Source: Lentzea pudingi
GTDB taxonomy: Bacteria > Actinomycetota > Actinomycetes > Mycobacteriales > Pseudonocardiaceae
DNA: 64,000 bases
Assembly: GCF_014646255.1 (NCBI RefSeq)
Contig: NZ_BMNC01000024.1
Location: 1 to 64,000 of the forward strand
Reading direction: 5' to 3'
Shown: positions 33,907 through 41,384 of the stretch, piece by piece
How positions within the stretch are numbered: the first letter of the stretch is position 1
Layout: each line of letters begins with the position of its first letter
Position numbers and translations under genes: made by a program
Notes under the pieces: generated by a model
Databases searched by the model: none
The model's input: only the letters and a program-made list of their open reading frames with translations
Told to the model about the DNA's origin: nothing

Positions 33907-34461
33907 ATGACCCTTTCCACGACCGTCCGGGACCGAGCTCGTTCGCTGTCGCGCCGCCGCCCTTCCGTTGCGTGGCGCCGCTTTCTCGCACTGGGCCTGA
34001 CACTGCTGGCCCTGTCGACGTTCTTCTGGCCCGACGTTGGTCATCCGGCGGTGGTCGCCTCCCGCGATCTGCCCGCGGGCACGGCGCTGTCCGCTGCCGA
34101 CCTCCGGCTGGTCTCGTTGGCCTCACCCGTACCGGGGACCTTTCCCGATTCCGGCGCGGTGCTCGGCCGCGCGCTGTCGGCGCCCGCGCGGGCAGGCGTC
34201 CCGCTGACGGACTTCGACCTCTCGGCCGTGGGCGAGGACCAGGCGGCGGTGGCCGTCCGGGTGGCTGACCAGGGCCTGGCCGGAGCCGTGCGGCTGGGCG
34301 ACCGGGTCGACGTGGTGTCGGCGTCCGGTGAGGTGCTCGCGGAGAACGCGGCGGTGCGGGAGACGCACGGCCAAGTAGTCGTCGTCACGTTGCCGAGACT
34401 TAATGCAACTCGGGTGGCCGCGATATCACTGGATCATGCGTTAGCCGTTACTCTCCGCTGA
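33907..34461 (+). CDS. SAF-domain protein (CpaB/RcpC-like)
   Basis: This 184-aa protein has a basic N-terminus, one membrane helix (LALGLTLLALSTFFWPDV, about 27-44) and an outer SAF domain with ASRDLPAGTALSAADLRLV and a later VSASGEVLAENA strand. SAF domains of this shape occur in CpaB/RcpC of Flp-pilus assembly, but no other pilus gene is near. Start ATG 33907 follows a 72-bp gap. It ends exactly where mscL begins, with a one-base overlap, so they are probably cotranscribed. Its function here is unknown. Confidence 0.8.
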   Translation: MTLSTTVRDRARSLSRRRPSVAWRRFLALGLTLLALSTFFWPDVGHPAVVASRDLPAGTALSAADLRLVSLASPVPGTFPDSGAVLGRALSAPARAGVPLTDFDLSAVGEDQAAVAVRVADQGLAGAVRLGDRVDVVSASGEVLAENAAVRETHGQVVVVTLPRLNATRVAAISLDHALAVTLR

Positions 34462-34904
34462 TGCTGAAGGGATTCAAAGACTTTCTGATGCGCGGAAACG
34501 TCGTCGACCTGGCTGTCGCCGTGGTCATCGGCACGGCGTTCACCGCGATCGTCACCGCGTTCACCACGAGCCTCATCAAGCCGCTCATCGCTTCGCTCGG
34601 CAGCACCGAGACGAAGGGCTTGGGCTTCTACATCCGCTCCGGCAAGGAGGACACGTACCTCGACTTCAGCAACGTCATCAACGCGGCGATCAACTTCGCG
34701 ATCGTCGCCGCTGTCGTCTACTTCGTCCTGGTGCTGCCGATCAAGAAGATCCAGGAGCGCCGCAAGAGGGGCGAGGAAGCCGGCCCGGCAGAGCCGACGA
34801 ACGTCGAGCTGCTCATCGAGATCCGCGACCTGCTCGCGGCTCAGCAGAACAACCAGCCGCAGACCACCGTGGTGGCACCAGACCGCCGCGGCCCCGCAAT
34901 CTGA
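34461..34904 (+). CDS. mscL: Large-conductance mechanosensitive channel MscL
   Basis: MscL opens under membrane tension to release solutes during hypo-osmotic shock. The 147-aa protein shows the classic N-terminus KGFKDFLMRGNVVDLAVAVV leading into pore helix TM1 (VIGTAFTAIVTAF), a periplasmic loop with Lys/Glu, TM2 (NFAIVAAVVYFVLVLPIKK) and a cytoplasmic helical tail. Start ATG 34461. It forms a two-gene unit with the SAF gene. The following 570 bp are a repeat-rich gap. Confidence 0.96.
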   Translation: MLKGFKDFLMRGNVVDLAVAVVIGTAFTAIVTAFTTSLIKPLIASLGSTETKGLGFYIRSGKEDTYLDFSNVINAAINFAIVAAVVYFVLVLPIKKIQERRKRGEEAGPAEPTNVELLIEIRDLLAAQQNNQPQTTVVAPDRRGPAI

Positions 34905-35045
34905 TCTCCGCCCGTCCCCGCCGAGACGAAGCGCGCAGCGGTCGCTCGACCGCGGTCCAGCGCGCTTTGTCCTGGCACAGCGCGCATCGGGCGGCGGGCA
35001 GCGCACGTGGGACCGCGTGTCCGAGGTGGGTGTGGTGGAGCGTCG

Positions 35046-35214
35046 CGGCTCGACGGCCGTGACACCGGGCACCGACTCGCGTCCTTCGCGGCTCGACAGA
35101 GGTAACGCCGGGCGCCAACTCGCGCCTTTCGCGGCTCGGCGGCGGTGACACCGGGCACCGACTCGCCCTTCGCGGCTCGACAGTGGTGACGCTGGGCGCC
35201 GCTCGCGCCTTTCG
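35046..35214. repeat. 43-bp tandem repeat, four copies
   Basis: Four head-to-tail copies begin CGGCTCG at about 35046, 35089, 35132 and 35174, with lengths 43, 43, 42 and 42. The shared pattern is CGGCTCG, then GTGAC/GTAAC, GCCGGGC/ACCGGGC, then CTCGCG and CTTTCG. Copies 1 and 3, and copies 2 and 4, are most alike, which suggests doubling of an 86-bp unit. No function is evident. Confidence 0.8.
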
Positions 35215-35375
35215 CGGCTCACCGCTGACCCTGGACACACCGGAGCCCGCCCGCAACGCGTCCGGAGCCACACCGCCGGGACCACGCGGACCCGCAGGGC
35301 GTCCGAGCCCTGAACTCACCCGGCGGCGAACCACACAGGCCCGGCAGCACCCACCGGCTACGTCAGCAATCTGTG

Positions 35376-35449
35376 TCAGCCGCCGTGGTGCGGCAGCCTG
35401 TCCTCGCGGCATTAGGCCTCGCGGTCGTCCGCAGACCTCCACCGCCGCG
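35376..35449 (-). pseudogene. Decayed duplicate of the 3' end of the 35479 gene
   Basis: About 88 bp (35362-35449) repeat the 3' end and downstream flank of the gene at 35479-35664, offset by 102-103 bp. The gene ends with ADDREAWYRDNRPPHHGG and a stop; the copy reads ADDREA, stop, CREDRLPHHGG, stop. It lacks a start and has an in-frame TAA at 35412-35414, so it is a dead tandem fragment. Confidence 0.75.
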
Positions 35450-35478
35450 CCCAGCAAGCCCGCGTCAGCAATCCCCCA

Positions 35479-35664
35479 TCAGCCGCCGTGGTGCGGCGGC
35501 CTGTTGTCGCGGTACCAGGCCTCGCGGTCATCCGCCGACCCTCCACCGCCACCGCGCTCGTCCGATGTCGTCTCCGGGAGCACGTCGCCGAACACCTCCG
35601 CCAACCGGCGACGACGCGCAACGGCGTCGTCGTCGGCCGGCTTCGGTGGATCACTCTTCGTCAA
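35479..35664 (-). CDS. Small conserved-type acidic/basic protein downstream of moaB2
   Basis: This 61-aa protein reads MTKSDPPKPADDDAVARRRR, then LAEVFGDVLPETTSDERGGG, and ends in the tail PPHHGG. Short proteins with LAEVFGDVLPETTSDE are familiar beside moaB2 in actinobacteria, but I know no function. Start ATG 35664 overlaps the moaB2 3' end by 14 nt, which supports coexpression. Its 3' end has been duplicated in the adjacent gap. Confidence 0.7.
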   Translation of the reverse strand: MTKSDPPKPADDDAVARRRRLAEVFGDVLPETTSDERGGGGGSADDREAWYRDNRPPHHGG

Positions 35665-36160
35665 GACCGCTCAGCTGCTCGATCACGTAGGGCACCAACG
35701 CCGACAACGTCGCCATGCCGTCGCGGACCGCGGAGCGCGACCCGGCGAGGTTGACGACCAGGGTGCTGCCCGAGACGCCGGCGAGGCCGCGCGAGATGCC
35801 CGCGTCGACCGCGCCCGCGGCGAGGCCGGAGGCGCGGAGTGCCTCGGCGATGCCGTGGATCGGGCGGTCGAGCACGCCCTGCGTGGCGTCGGGGGTGACG
35901 TCGCGCGGGGACACGCCTGTGCCGCCCACGGTGACCACGAGGTCGACGCCACCGATGACGGCCGTGTTGAGAGCGGCCCGGATGTCGACCACCTCACCCT
36001 CGACCGCGACGGTGCCGTCGACGATGAAGCCCACTTCTTCCAGGAGTTCGGTGACGAGAGGCCCGGAGTTGTCGTCCTGCTCGCCGTGCGCCACCCGGTC
36101 GTCCACGATCACGACCAAAGCGCGGCCAAGGCGCTGCGCGCTGCGTTCCATACCGATCAC
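35651..36160 (-). CDS. moaB2: MogA/MoaB-family protein MoaB2
   Basis: This 169-aa protein belongs to the MogA/MoaB fold that binds and adenylates molybdopterin. Motifs are VVIVDDRVAHGEQDDNSGPL, the loop VTVGGTGVSPRDVTPDA and NLAGSRSAV near the C-terminus. GTG 36160 is chosen because it overlaps the kinase stop by 4 nt (GTGA); ATG 36151 is the alternative. In mycobacteria moaB2 likewise sits beside pepD. Whether it works in cofactor synthesis or elsewhere is not known. Confidence 0.92.
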   Translation of the reverse strand: MIGMERSAQRLGRALVVIVDDRVAHGEQDDNSGPLVTELLEEVGFIVDGTVAVEGEVVDIRAALNTAVIGGVDLVVTVGGTGVSPRDVTPDATQGVLDRPIHGIAEALRASGLAAGAVDAGISRGLAGVSGSTLVVNLAGSRSAVRDGMATLSALVPYVIEQLSGLDEE

Positions 36161-37056
36161 CGTAGCGGGAGTCTGACTTCGAAGCGGCAGCCAGGACCGT
36201 GGTTCTGGACGCCGATGCTCCCGTGGTGGGCGTCGGCGAGGCCTCGCGCGATGGAAAGACCCAGTCCGGCGCCGGACGGATTGCGGGCGGACGAACCGCG
36301 GAAGCCCACGTCGAAGACCTGTGGCAGCACGTCATCGGGTATGCCGCCGCACGCGTCGTCCACCCGCACCACGGCTTCGGGTCCGTCCACATCGACCTGG
36401 ACGGCCACCGTGCCCCCCTCCGGTGTGTGGCGGATGGCGTTCGACACAAGGTTGCGCACGACACGCATCAGCTCCGGATCGGAGCCTCGGACGACCGGCC
36501 ACGAGCGGGCGTCCGCACGGAGTTCGACGCCCTCGCGCGAGGCGACCGGTCGCGAGGCGGCGACCACGTCGCTGACCACGTCGGCCAGTGCCACGTCGTG
36601 CATCGGCAGGTTCAGCGCGCCCGCGGTGATCCGCGAGAGCTGGAACAGGTCGTCCACCAGCTTCGCCAGGTGGTCGGCCTCGTGGGCGATCTGCTTGGCG
36701 TAGACGGCGACCTCGCCCGGCTCCGACACGACGCCGTCCTCCAGCGCCTCGGTCATCGCCCGGATCCCGGCCAGCGGCGTCCGCAGGTCGTGGGAGATCC
36801 ACGCGACCAGTTGCCGCCGGGACGCCTCGGCCTCGCGCTCCCACATCGTCCGCCGTGCGATGGCCCGGCCCAGCATGATCGAGAACGGCACCGTGACCAG
36901 CCCGACGACCAGGCACGCCATGAGCGTGGCGTTGAGCATCGGCGTGAACATGAACCCGCTGACCACGAGCACCCCGGCGATGGTCGCCACCACCGGCACG
37001 ATGACCATGACGGTCATCGCGGTGGTCAGCGACACGCGGCTCAGCCGGTCGAACAC
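36157..37056 (-). CDS. Two-component sensor histidine kinase
   Basis: This 299-aa kinase has two closely spaced membrane helices (TAMTVMVIVPVVATIAGVLV and about 33-55) with almost no outer loop. It also has a HisKA helix with SHDLRTPLAGIRAMTEAL (phospho-acceptor His) and an HATPase with LVSNAIRHTPEGG and GAGLGLSIARGLADAHHG. The lack of a sensor loop suggests intramembrane sensing. GTG 37056 overlaps the regulator gene by 16 nt; earlier starts in the frame lie inside that gene. It is coupled to moaB2 by a GTGA overlap. Confidence 0.92.
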   Translation of the reverse strand: MFDRLSRVSLTTAMTVMVIVPVVATIAGVLVVSGFMFTPMLNATLMACLVVGLVTVPFSIMLGRAIARRTMWEREAEASRRQLVAWISHDLRTPLAGIRAMTEALEDGVVSEPGEVAVYAKQIAHEADHLAKLVDDLFQLSRITAGALNLPMHDVALADVVSDVVAASRPVASREGVELRADARSWPVVRGSDPELMRVVRNLVSNAIRHTPEGGTVAVQVDVDGPEAVVRVDDACGGIPDDVLPQVFDVGFRGSSARNPSGAGLGLSIARGLADAHHGSIGVQNHGPGCRFEVRLPLR

Positions 37057-37727
37057 GGGTCGTACCGGTAGCCGACGCCCCAGACGGTGCTGAGGCGGCG
37101 GGGCTTCGCGGGGTCTTCCTCGATCTTCTCCCGCAACCGTCGCACGTGGACGGTCACGGTCGACTGGTCGCCGAACTGCCAGCCCCACACCCGTTCCAGC
37201 AGCTCCGCGCGCCCGAACGCCTTGCCGGCGTTGCCGATGAAGAACGCCAGCAGGTCGAACTCGCGGGTGGTCAGCTGCAACGGCCGCCCGTCCAGGGTCG
37301 CGGTGTGCGCGGCCACGTCGAGCACCAGGTTCCCGTCCCGCACCACCCGCGGCTCGTAGGCCCGATGAGCCCGCCGCAGCACCGACGAGACGCGCAACGC
37401 CAGCTCACGCGGGCTGAAGGGCTTCGTGACGTAGTCGTCCGCGCCGATCTGCAGCCCGGCGATGCGGTCTTCCTCCTCGCCCAGCGCCGTCAGCATGACG
37501 ACGGGCGTGCTGCCGCGTTCCCGAATCCGCCGGCACACCTCGAGACCGTCGATGCCGGGCAGCATCAGGTCCAGCACCACGATGTCCGGTTCCTGCGCGG
37601 CCATCAGGCGCAACGCCTGCTCACCGTCACCGGCCAGCTCGACCTCGTACCCGGCGTGTTCGAGGTAGCGGCGCACCACGTCGCGCACCGTCGTGTCGTC
37701 GTCGACGACCAGCACCCGTTCCACCAC
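37041..37727 (-). CDS. OmpR-family response regulator
   Basis: This 228-aa regulator has a receiver domain (LVVDDDTTVR, phospho-acceptor Asp in VVLDLMLPG, Lys in YVTKPF) and a C-terminal winged-helix DNA-binding domain (LTTREFDLLAFF, then STVTVHVRRLREKIEED). It pairs with the overlapping downstream kinase gene. It is not MprA, which is encoded at 49081-49776, so this is a second system placed beside pepD and moaB2. Start ATG 37727. Targets are unknown. Confidence 0.94.
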   Translation of the reverse strand: MVERVLVVDDDTTVRDVVRRYLEHAGYEVELAGDGEQALRLMAAQEPDIVVLDLMLPGIDGLEVCRRIRERGSTPVVMLTALGEEEDRIAGLQIGADDYVTKPFSPRELALRVSSVLRRAHRAYEPRVVRDGNLVLDVAAHTATLDGRPLQLTTREFDLLAFFIGNAGKAFGRAELLERVWGWQFGDQSTVTVHVRRLREKIEEDPAKPRRLSTVWGVGYRYDPCSTG

Positions 37728-37784
37728 GTCACCACGCTAAGCCAAGAACACCTGCGAGGCCCGCATCGTCACACGGACGTAAGA

Positions 37785-37833
37785 AGAGGCCCGTTCCTGT
37801 GTGCGGGGCAGGTGCTCACAGGAACGGGCCTCT
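37785..37833. terminator. Hairpin terminator between htrA and the response regulator
   Basis: AGAGGCCCGTTCCTGTG (37785-37801) pairs perfectly with CACAGGAACGGGCCTCT (37817-37833) around a 15-nt loop. On the minus strand it lies 63 nt after the htrA stop, so it separates htrA from the two-component genes. Confidence 0.82.
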
Positions 37834-37895
37834 CCGGGGTCGTCACGACCGGTTTCCGGCGGGCGGCGGATGCCGGAACCCGGTCGTCCCCCGAC

Positions 37896-39449
37896 CTATC
37901 CCACCTCGACGCCGTCGAGGGTGGCTTCCACCGTCCTGTTGTCGGACAGCGTGATCGTGACCTTGTCGCCGGGTGCCTTGGACCGGACGGCGGCCACCAG
38001 CGTGTCCGACTCGTCGATGCGGCGGTCACCGAACTTCGTGATCACGTCACCGGCCTTGAGCCCGGCCTTCTCCGCCGCTCCGCCGCCGGTGATCTCGGAG
38101 ATGCGCGCACCCTGCTCGGTCGACTCGACCTTCACGCCGAGGACGGTCTGCCTGGGCTTGCCGTTCTTCACGATCTCGTCGATCGTGCGGCGCGCCTGGT
38201 CCATCGGGATCGCGAAGCCGATGCCGACGGAACCGGCCTGGCCCTGTCCCTGGCTCGGGCTGTAGATCGCGGAGTTGATGCCGACGACCTGGCCCTGCAT
38301 GTTCACGAGCGGCCCGCCCGAGTTGCCGGGGTTGATCGCGGCGTCGGTCTGGATGGCGTTCAGCACGGTCGCCTGCGAGTTGCGGTCGCCGCCTGCGGAG
38401 ACCGGGCGGTTCACCGAGCTGACGATGCCCGAGGTGACGGTGCCGGACAGCTCGAACGGCGAGCCGATCGCCACGACGGCCTGGCCGGTCCTCATGTCGC
38501 CGGAGTTGCCGAGCTGCACGACCGGCAGGCCGGAGACGCCGTCGGCCTGGATGACGGCGATGTCGGAGCTCGGGTCGCGGCCGAGGATCTTGGCGGACGC
38601 CGTCCTGCCGTCGTGGAAGACGACCTTGATGTCGCCACCGCCGGCCGCGGCACCCTCGATGACGTGGTTGTTCGTCACGATCTGGCCGTTGCCGGAGATG
38701 ATGAAGCCGGAGCCCTCGCCGGCGCCGGAGCGCGTCGTGACCTGGATCTGGACGACGGACGGCAGCAGCTTGTTCGCCACGTCCTCGACCGAGCCCGCCG
38801 GGGCGTTGGAGGCCTGCGAGGCCGGTCGGGGCGCGTCGAGCGCGCTCACGGACGACGAGTCGTTCGCGAAGTTGTAGCCCAGGTAGCCGCCGAGGCCACC
38901 GGAGAACCCGCCCACGATCAGCACGAGGGCGGTCACGCCCGCCACGACCTTGCCACGGCCCTTGGGGCGCGGCGGGGCGGACGGCTGGTAGCCGGGCGGG
39001 AGGTAGTACTGACCCGTCTGAGGGCCCTGCGGCGGCGCGGCGAACGGGTTGGCCCCGGGCTGCTGCTGCGCGAACGGGCCCGAGTGCGGTCCGGAGGCCG
39101 GTTCCGCGCCGAACTGCGCGGTCGTGGCACCGAGGCCGAGCGGGTGGGGTTGGCCGGACCCTGGAGGGGGAAGCTGCTGGCCGGGTCCGGACCCGCCGAG
39201 CTGCGTCTGGCCCGCGTCAGGTGAGGACACCTGCGGCTGGGCCGAAGTGAAGGAGGCGGGCACGTCGCCCAGGCCTGCGGGAGTGTCGAGTGCCCCAGCC
39301 TGGCCGGATCCCCCCTGCAAAGGATCCGGCTGGCCGGGATCCGGCAGCGACGGGCCCTGCACCCGTGCGCCGGAGTCTGTCTGACCGGCGCTGGAAGGCA
39401 CGGAGTCGGTCTCTTCCGGCTGCTGCGCTGGCTGGTTGCTCTCGGTCAT
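37896..39449 (-). CDS. pepD: HtrA/PepD-type membrane serine protease
   Basis: This 517-aa protein has a cytoplasmic Pro/Gln/Gly-rich region (about 1-160), one membrane helix (VVAGVTALVLIVGGFSGG), an outer trypsin-like protease and a C-terminal PDZ domain (VLGVKVESTEQGARISEITG). The catalytic triad is visible in NNHVIEG, SSDIAVI and NPGNSGGPL. It should degrade or refold misfolded envelope proteins. In M. tuberculosis PepD belongs to the MprAB/SigE envelope-stress circuit. The N-terminal disordered region is much longer than the protease needs. Start ATG 39449. Confidence 0.93.
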   Translation of the reverse strand: MTESNQPAQQPEETDSVPSSAGQTDSGARVQGPSLPDPGQPDPLQGGSGQAGALDTPAGLGDVPASFTSAQPQVSSPDAGQTQLGGSGPGQQLPPPGSGQPHPLGLGATTAQFGAEPASGPHSGPFAQQQPGANPFAAPPQGPQTGQYYLPPGYQPSAPPRPKGRGKVVAGVTALVLIVGGFSGGLGGYLGYNFANDSSSVSALDAPRPASQASNAPAGSVEDVANKLLPSVVQIQVTTRSGAGEGSGFIISGNGQIVTNNHVIEGAAAGGGDIKVVFHDGRTASAKILGRDPSSDIAVIQADGVSGLPVVQLGNSGDMRTGQAVVAIGSPFELSGTVTSGIVSSVNRPVSAGGDRNSQATVLNAIQTDAAINPGNSGGPLVNMQGQVVGINSAIYSPSQGQGQAGSVGIGFAIPMDQARRTIDEIVKNGKPRQTVLGVKVESTEQGARISEITGGGAAEKAGLKAGDVITKFGDRRIDESDTLVAAVRSKAPGDKVTITLSDNRTVEATLDGVEVG

Positions 39450-39500
39450 GGACCTAGTGTGTCGGCCCGTCCTGAGAGAACCCTTAAGCGAGCCTGGGAG

Positions 39501-40589
39501 CTACTTGTGTGTTCCCCGGAGGCGCTCGGCGATCTGTTCCGGGGTCACGTCGTTGATCCACACGGCCTCGCCGGACTCGGAGCCCGCGAGGTACTTGAGC
39601 TTGTCCTTCGTCCGGAGCACCGAGAAGACCTGCAGGTGCAGCCACATCTCCTCGCGGCCGACGTTGACCGGTGCCTGGTGCCAGGCCGCGATGTAGGGCA
39701 ACGGGCGGTCGTACAGCGCGTCCAGCCGGTGCAGCACCAGCAGGTAGAGCGACGCGAAGTCGTCACGCTCCACTGAGGACAGTGCGGCGATGTCGGGCAC
39801 CTGCCGCCGCGGCGCCAGCACGACCTCGACAGGCCAGCGGGCGGCGGCGGGCACGAACGCGACCCAGTGCGCGGACTCCTCGATCACGCGCGCGCCCGCG
39901 CGAAGCTCGGCCTCCAGCACGTCGCCGAACAACGGCCGCCCGTGCTCCGCGTAGTACGCCAGAGCCGCGTCGAGCATGCGTTCAGTACGAGGTGTCACGA
40001 ACGGGTACGCGTAGATCTGGCCGTGCGGGTGCGAGAGCGTCACGCCGATCTCTTCGCCGCGGTTCTCGAACGGGAAGACCTGTTCGACCCCTGGCAACGT
40101 TGACAAGAAGGCGACACGGTCCGCCCACGCGTCCACGACGGTGCGCACACGTGACTGGGAAAGCTCGCCGAACGACTTGTTGTGGTCCGAGGTGAAGCAC
40201 ACGACCTCGCACCGCCCACGTCCCGGCGCGCGCACGAACAGCTCCTCGCCATCCACAGTGGACGGCACGTCCGGCACGTTCTGCGCCAGCGACGGGAACC
40301 TGTTCTCGAACACCACGACGTCGTACTCGGCCTCGGGGACCTCCGTGGGCCGGCCCGGTGTCGACGGGCACAGCGGGCAGAGGTCCGCCGGCGGCTTGTA
40401 CGTGCGCGTCTGGCGATGGGCCGCCATGGCGACCCACTCGCGGGTCAACGGGTCCAGCCGGACTTCGGACATCGGCTGGGTCTCGGGAAGGTCCCGGGTG
40501 TCCACCGCAACTCTCGGTGGCGCCTCAGCGCTGTCGTCGAAGTAGATGATCTCCCGGCCGTCCGCCAGCTTCCCCGCGGTACGCCTCAC
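39501..40589 (-). CDS. galT: Galactose-1-phosphate uridylyltransferase
   Basis: GalT exchanges UMP between UDP-glucose and galactose-1-phosphate in the Leloir pathway. The 362-aa enzyme has the zinc-type CPLCPS motif, FENRFPSL, the second half of the HIT-like fold and the catalytic loop LSHPHGQIYAYPF with the nucleophile His. GTG 40589 overlaps the regulator stop by 4 nt (GTGA). It follows a DeoR regulator and a GH42 beta-galactosidase, so it processes galactose released from imported galactosides. galK and galE are not in the window. Confidence 0.94.
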   Translation of the reverse strand: MRRTAGKLADGREIIYFDDSAEAPPRVAVDTRDLPETQPMSEVRLDPLTREWVAMAAHRQTRTYKPPADLCPLCPSTPGRPTEVPEAEYDVVVFENRFPSLAQNVPDVPSTVDGEELFVRAPGRGRCEVVCFTSDHNKSFGELSQSRVRTVVDAWADRVAFLSTLPGVEQVFPFENRGEEIGVTLSHPHGQIYAYPFVTPRTERMLDAALAYYAEHGRPLFGDVLEAELRAGARVIEESAHWVAFVPAAARWPVEVVLAPRRQVPDIAALSSVERDDFASLYLLVLHRLDALYDRPLPYIAAWHQAPVNVGREEMWLHLQVFSVLRTKDKLKYLAGSESGEAVWINDVTPEQIAERLRGTHK

Positions 40590-41383
40590 GCCAACTCCTC
40601 GCCACTTCCCGGTACATGAGCCAACACCAACTCGCCGACCTGCTCGCTGAGGATCGCCCGCGCGTCGTCCGGCAAACCCTCGTCCGTCACCAGCACGTGC
40701 GCCTCGTCGAGGTCGGCGATCGTGGAAATGCCCACGGTGCCCCACTTCTCGTGGTCCGCGACCACGACGACACGGCCCGCGGCGTCGACGAGCGCGCGGT
40801 CCGTCTCGCTCTCGTTGAGGTTCGGGGTGGTGAAGCCGGAGCGCTCGGCCATGCCGTGCACGCCCAGGAACACCACGTCGAGGTGCAGTGATCGCAACGC
40901 CTGCACGGCCACGGGGCCCACCAGCGCGTCGGACGGCGTGCGCACGCCACCGGTCAGCACGACCGTGCGGTCCGTGCGCCCGCTCTGCTGCAGCACGTCC
41001 GCGACGCGGATGGAGTTCGTGACGACGGTCAGGTCCGGGATGTCGTCGAGGAAACGAGCTAACGTCCACGTGGTCGTGCCGGCGGACAGACCGATGGCGG
41101 TGCCGGGCCGGACGAGGCCCGCGGCGGCCGCCGCGATCGCCTCCTTCTCGGGCAGCTGCCGCACCGACTTGGCCTCGAACCCGGGCTCGTCGGTCGAGCG
41201 CCCGACGACGGACGTCGCACCGCCGTAGACCTTCTCCACCAGGCCACGCGCGGCGAGCACGTCGAGATCGCGGCGCACGGTCATGTCCGAGACGCCGAGC
41301 CGCACGACGAGGTCGCTGACGCGCACCGCTCCCGTACGACGGACCTCTTCGATGATTACCGCTTGCCGTTGACGTGCCAGCAC
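40586..41383 (-). CDS. DeoR-family regulator of the galactoside genes
   Basis: This 265-aa repressor has an N-terminal winged helix (RQAVIIEEVRRTGAVRVSDL, then VSDMTVRRDLDVLAARG) and a C-terminal sugar-phosphate sensor domain (GLSAGTTTWTLARFL, then GVHGMAERSGFTTPNLNE). Start GTG 41383 lies just after the galactosidase stop. The order galactosidase-deoR-galT, with an ABC importer facing it, implies control by a galactose phosphate or related ester. Candidate binding sites lie in the divergent region at 43400-43420; that link is inferred. Confidence 0.9.
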   Translation of the reverse strand: MLARQRQAVIIEEVRRTGAVRVSDLVVRLGVSDMTVRRDLDVLAARGLVEKVYGGATSVVGRSTDEPGFEAKSVRQLPEKEAIAAAAAGLVRPGTAIGLSAGTTTWTLARFLDDIPDLTVVTNSIRVADVLQQSGRTDRTVVLTGGVRTPSDALVGPVAVQALRSLHLDVVFLGVHGMAERSGFTTPNLNESETDRALVDAAGRVVVVADHEKWGTVGISTIADLDEAHVLVTDEGLPDDARAILSEQVGELVLAHVPGSGEELA

Positions 41384-41384
41384 C

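Larger units (their letters stand above)
34905..35478. other. Repeat-rich non-coding gap between convergent genes
   Basis: No gene is supported here. Long minus-strand frames (34434-35285 and 34813-35457) are open only because the 43-bp repeats lack stops. The gap holds four 43-bp repeats (35046-35214) and a decayed duplicate of the 3' end of the next gene (35376-35449). It separates mscL and the small gene at 35479, which converge. Confidence 0.7.

Noticed and set aside
34434..35457. Long minus-strand frames opposite mscL and through the repeat gap
   Set aside because: They are open because the 43-bp repeats contain few stops; the residues are Arg/Ser-rich repeats and mscL on the other strand is unambiguous.
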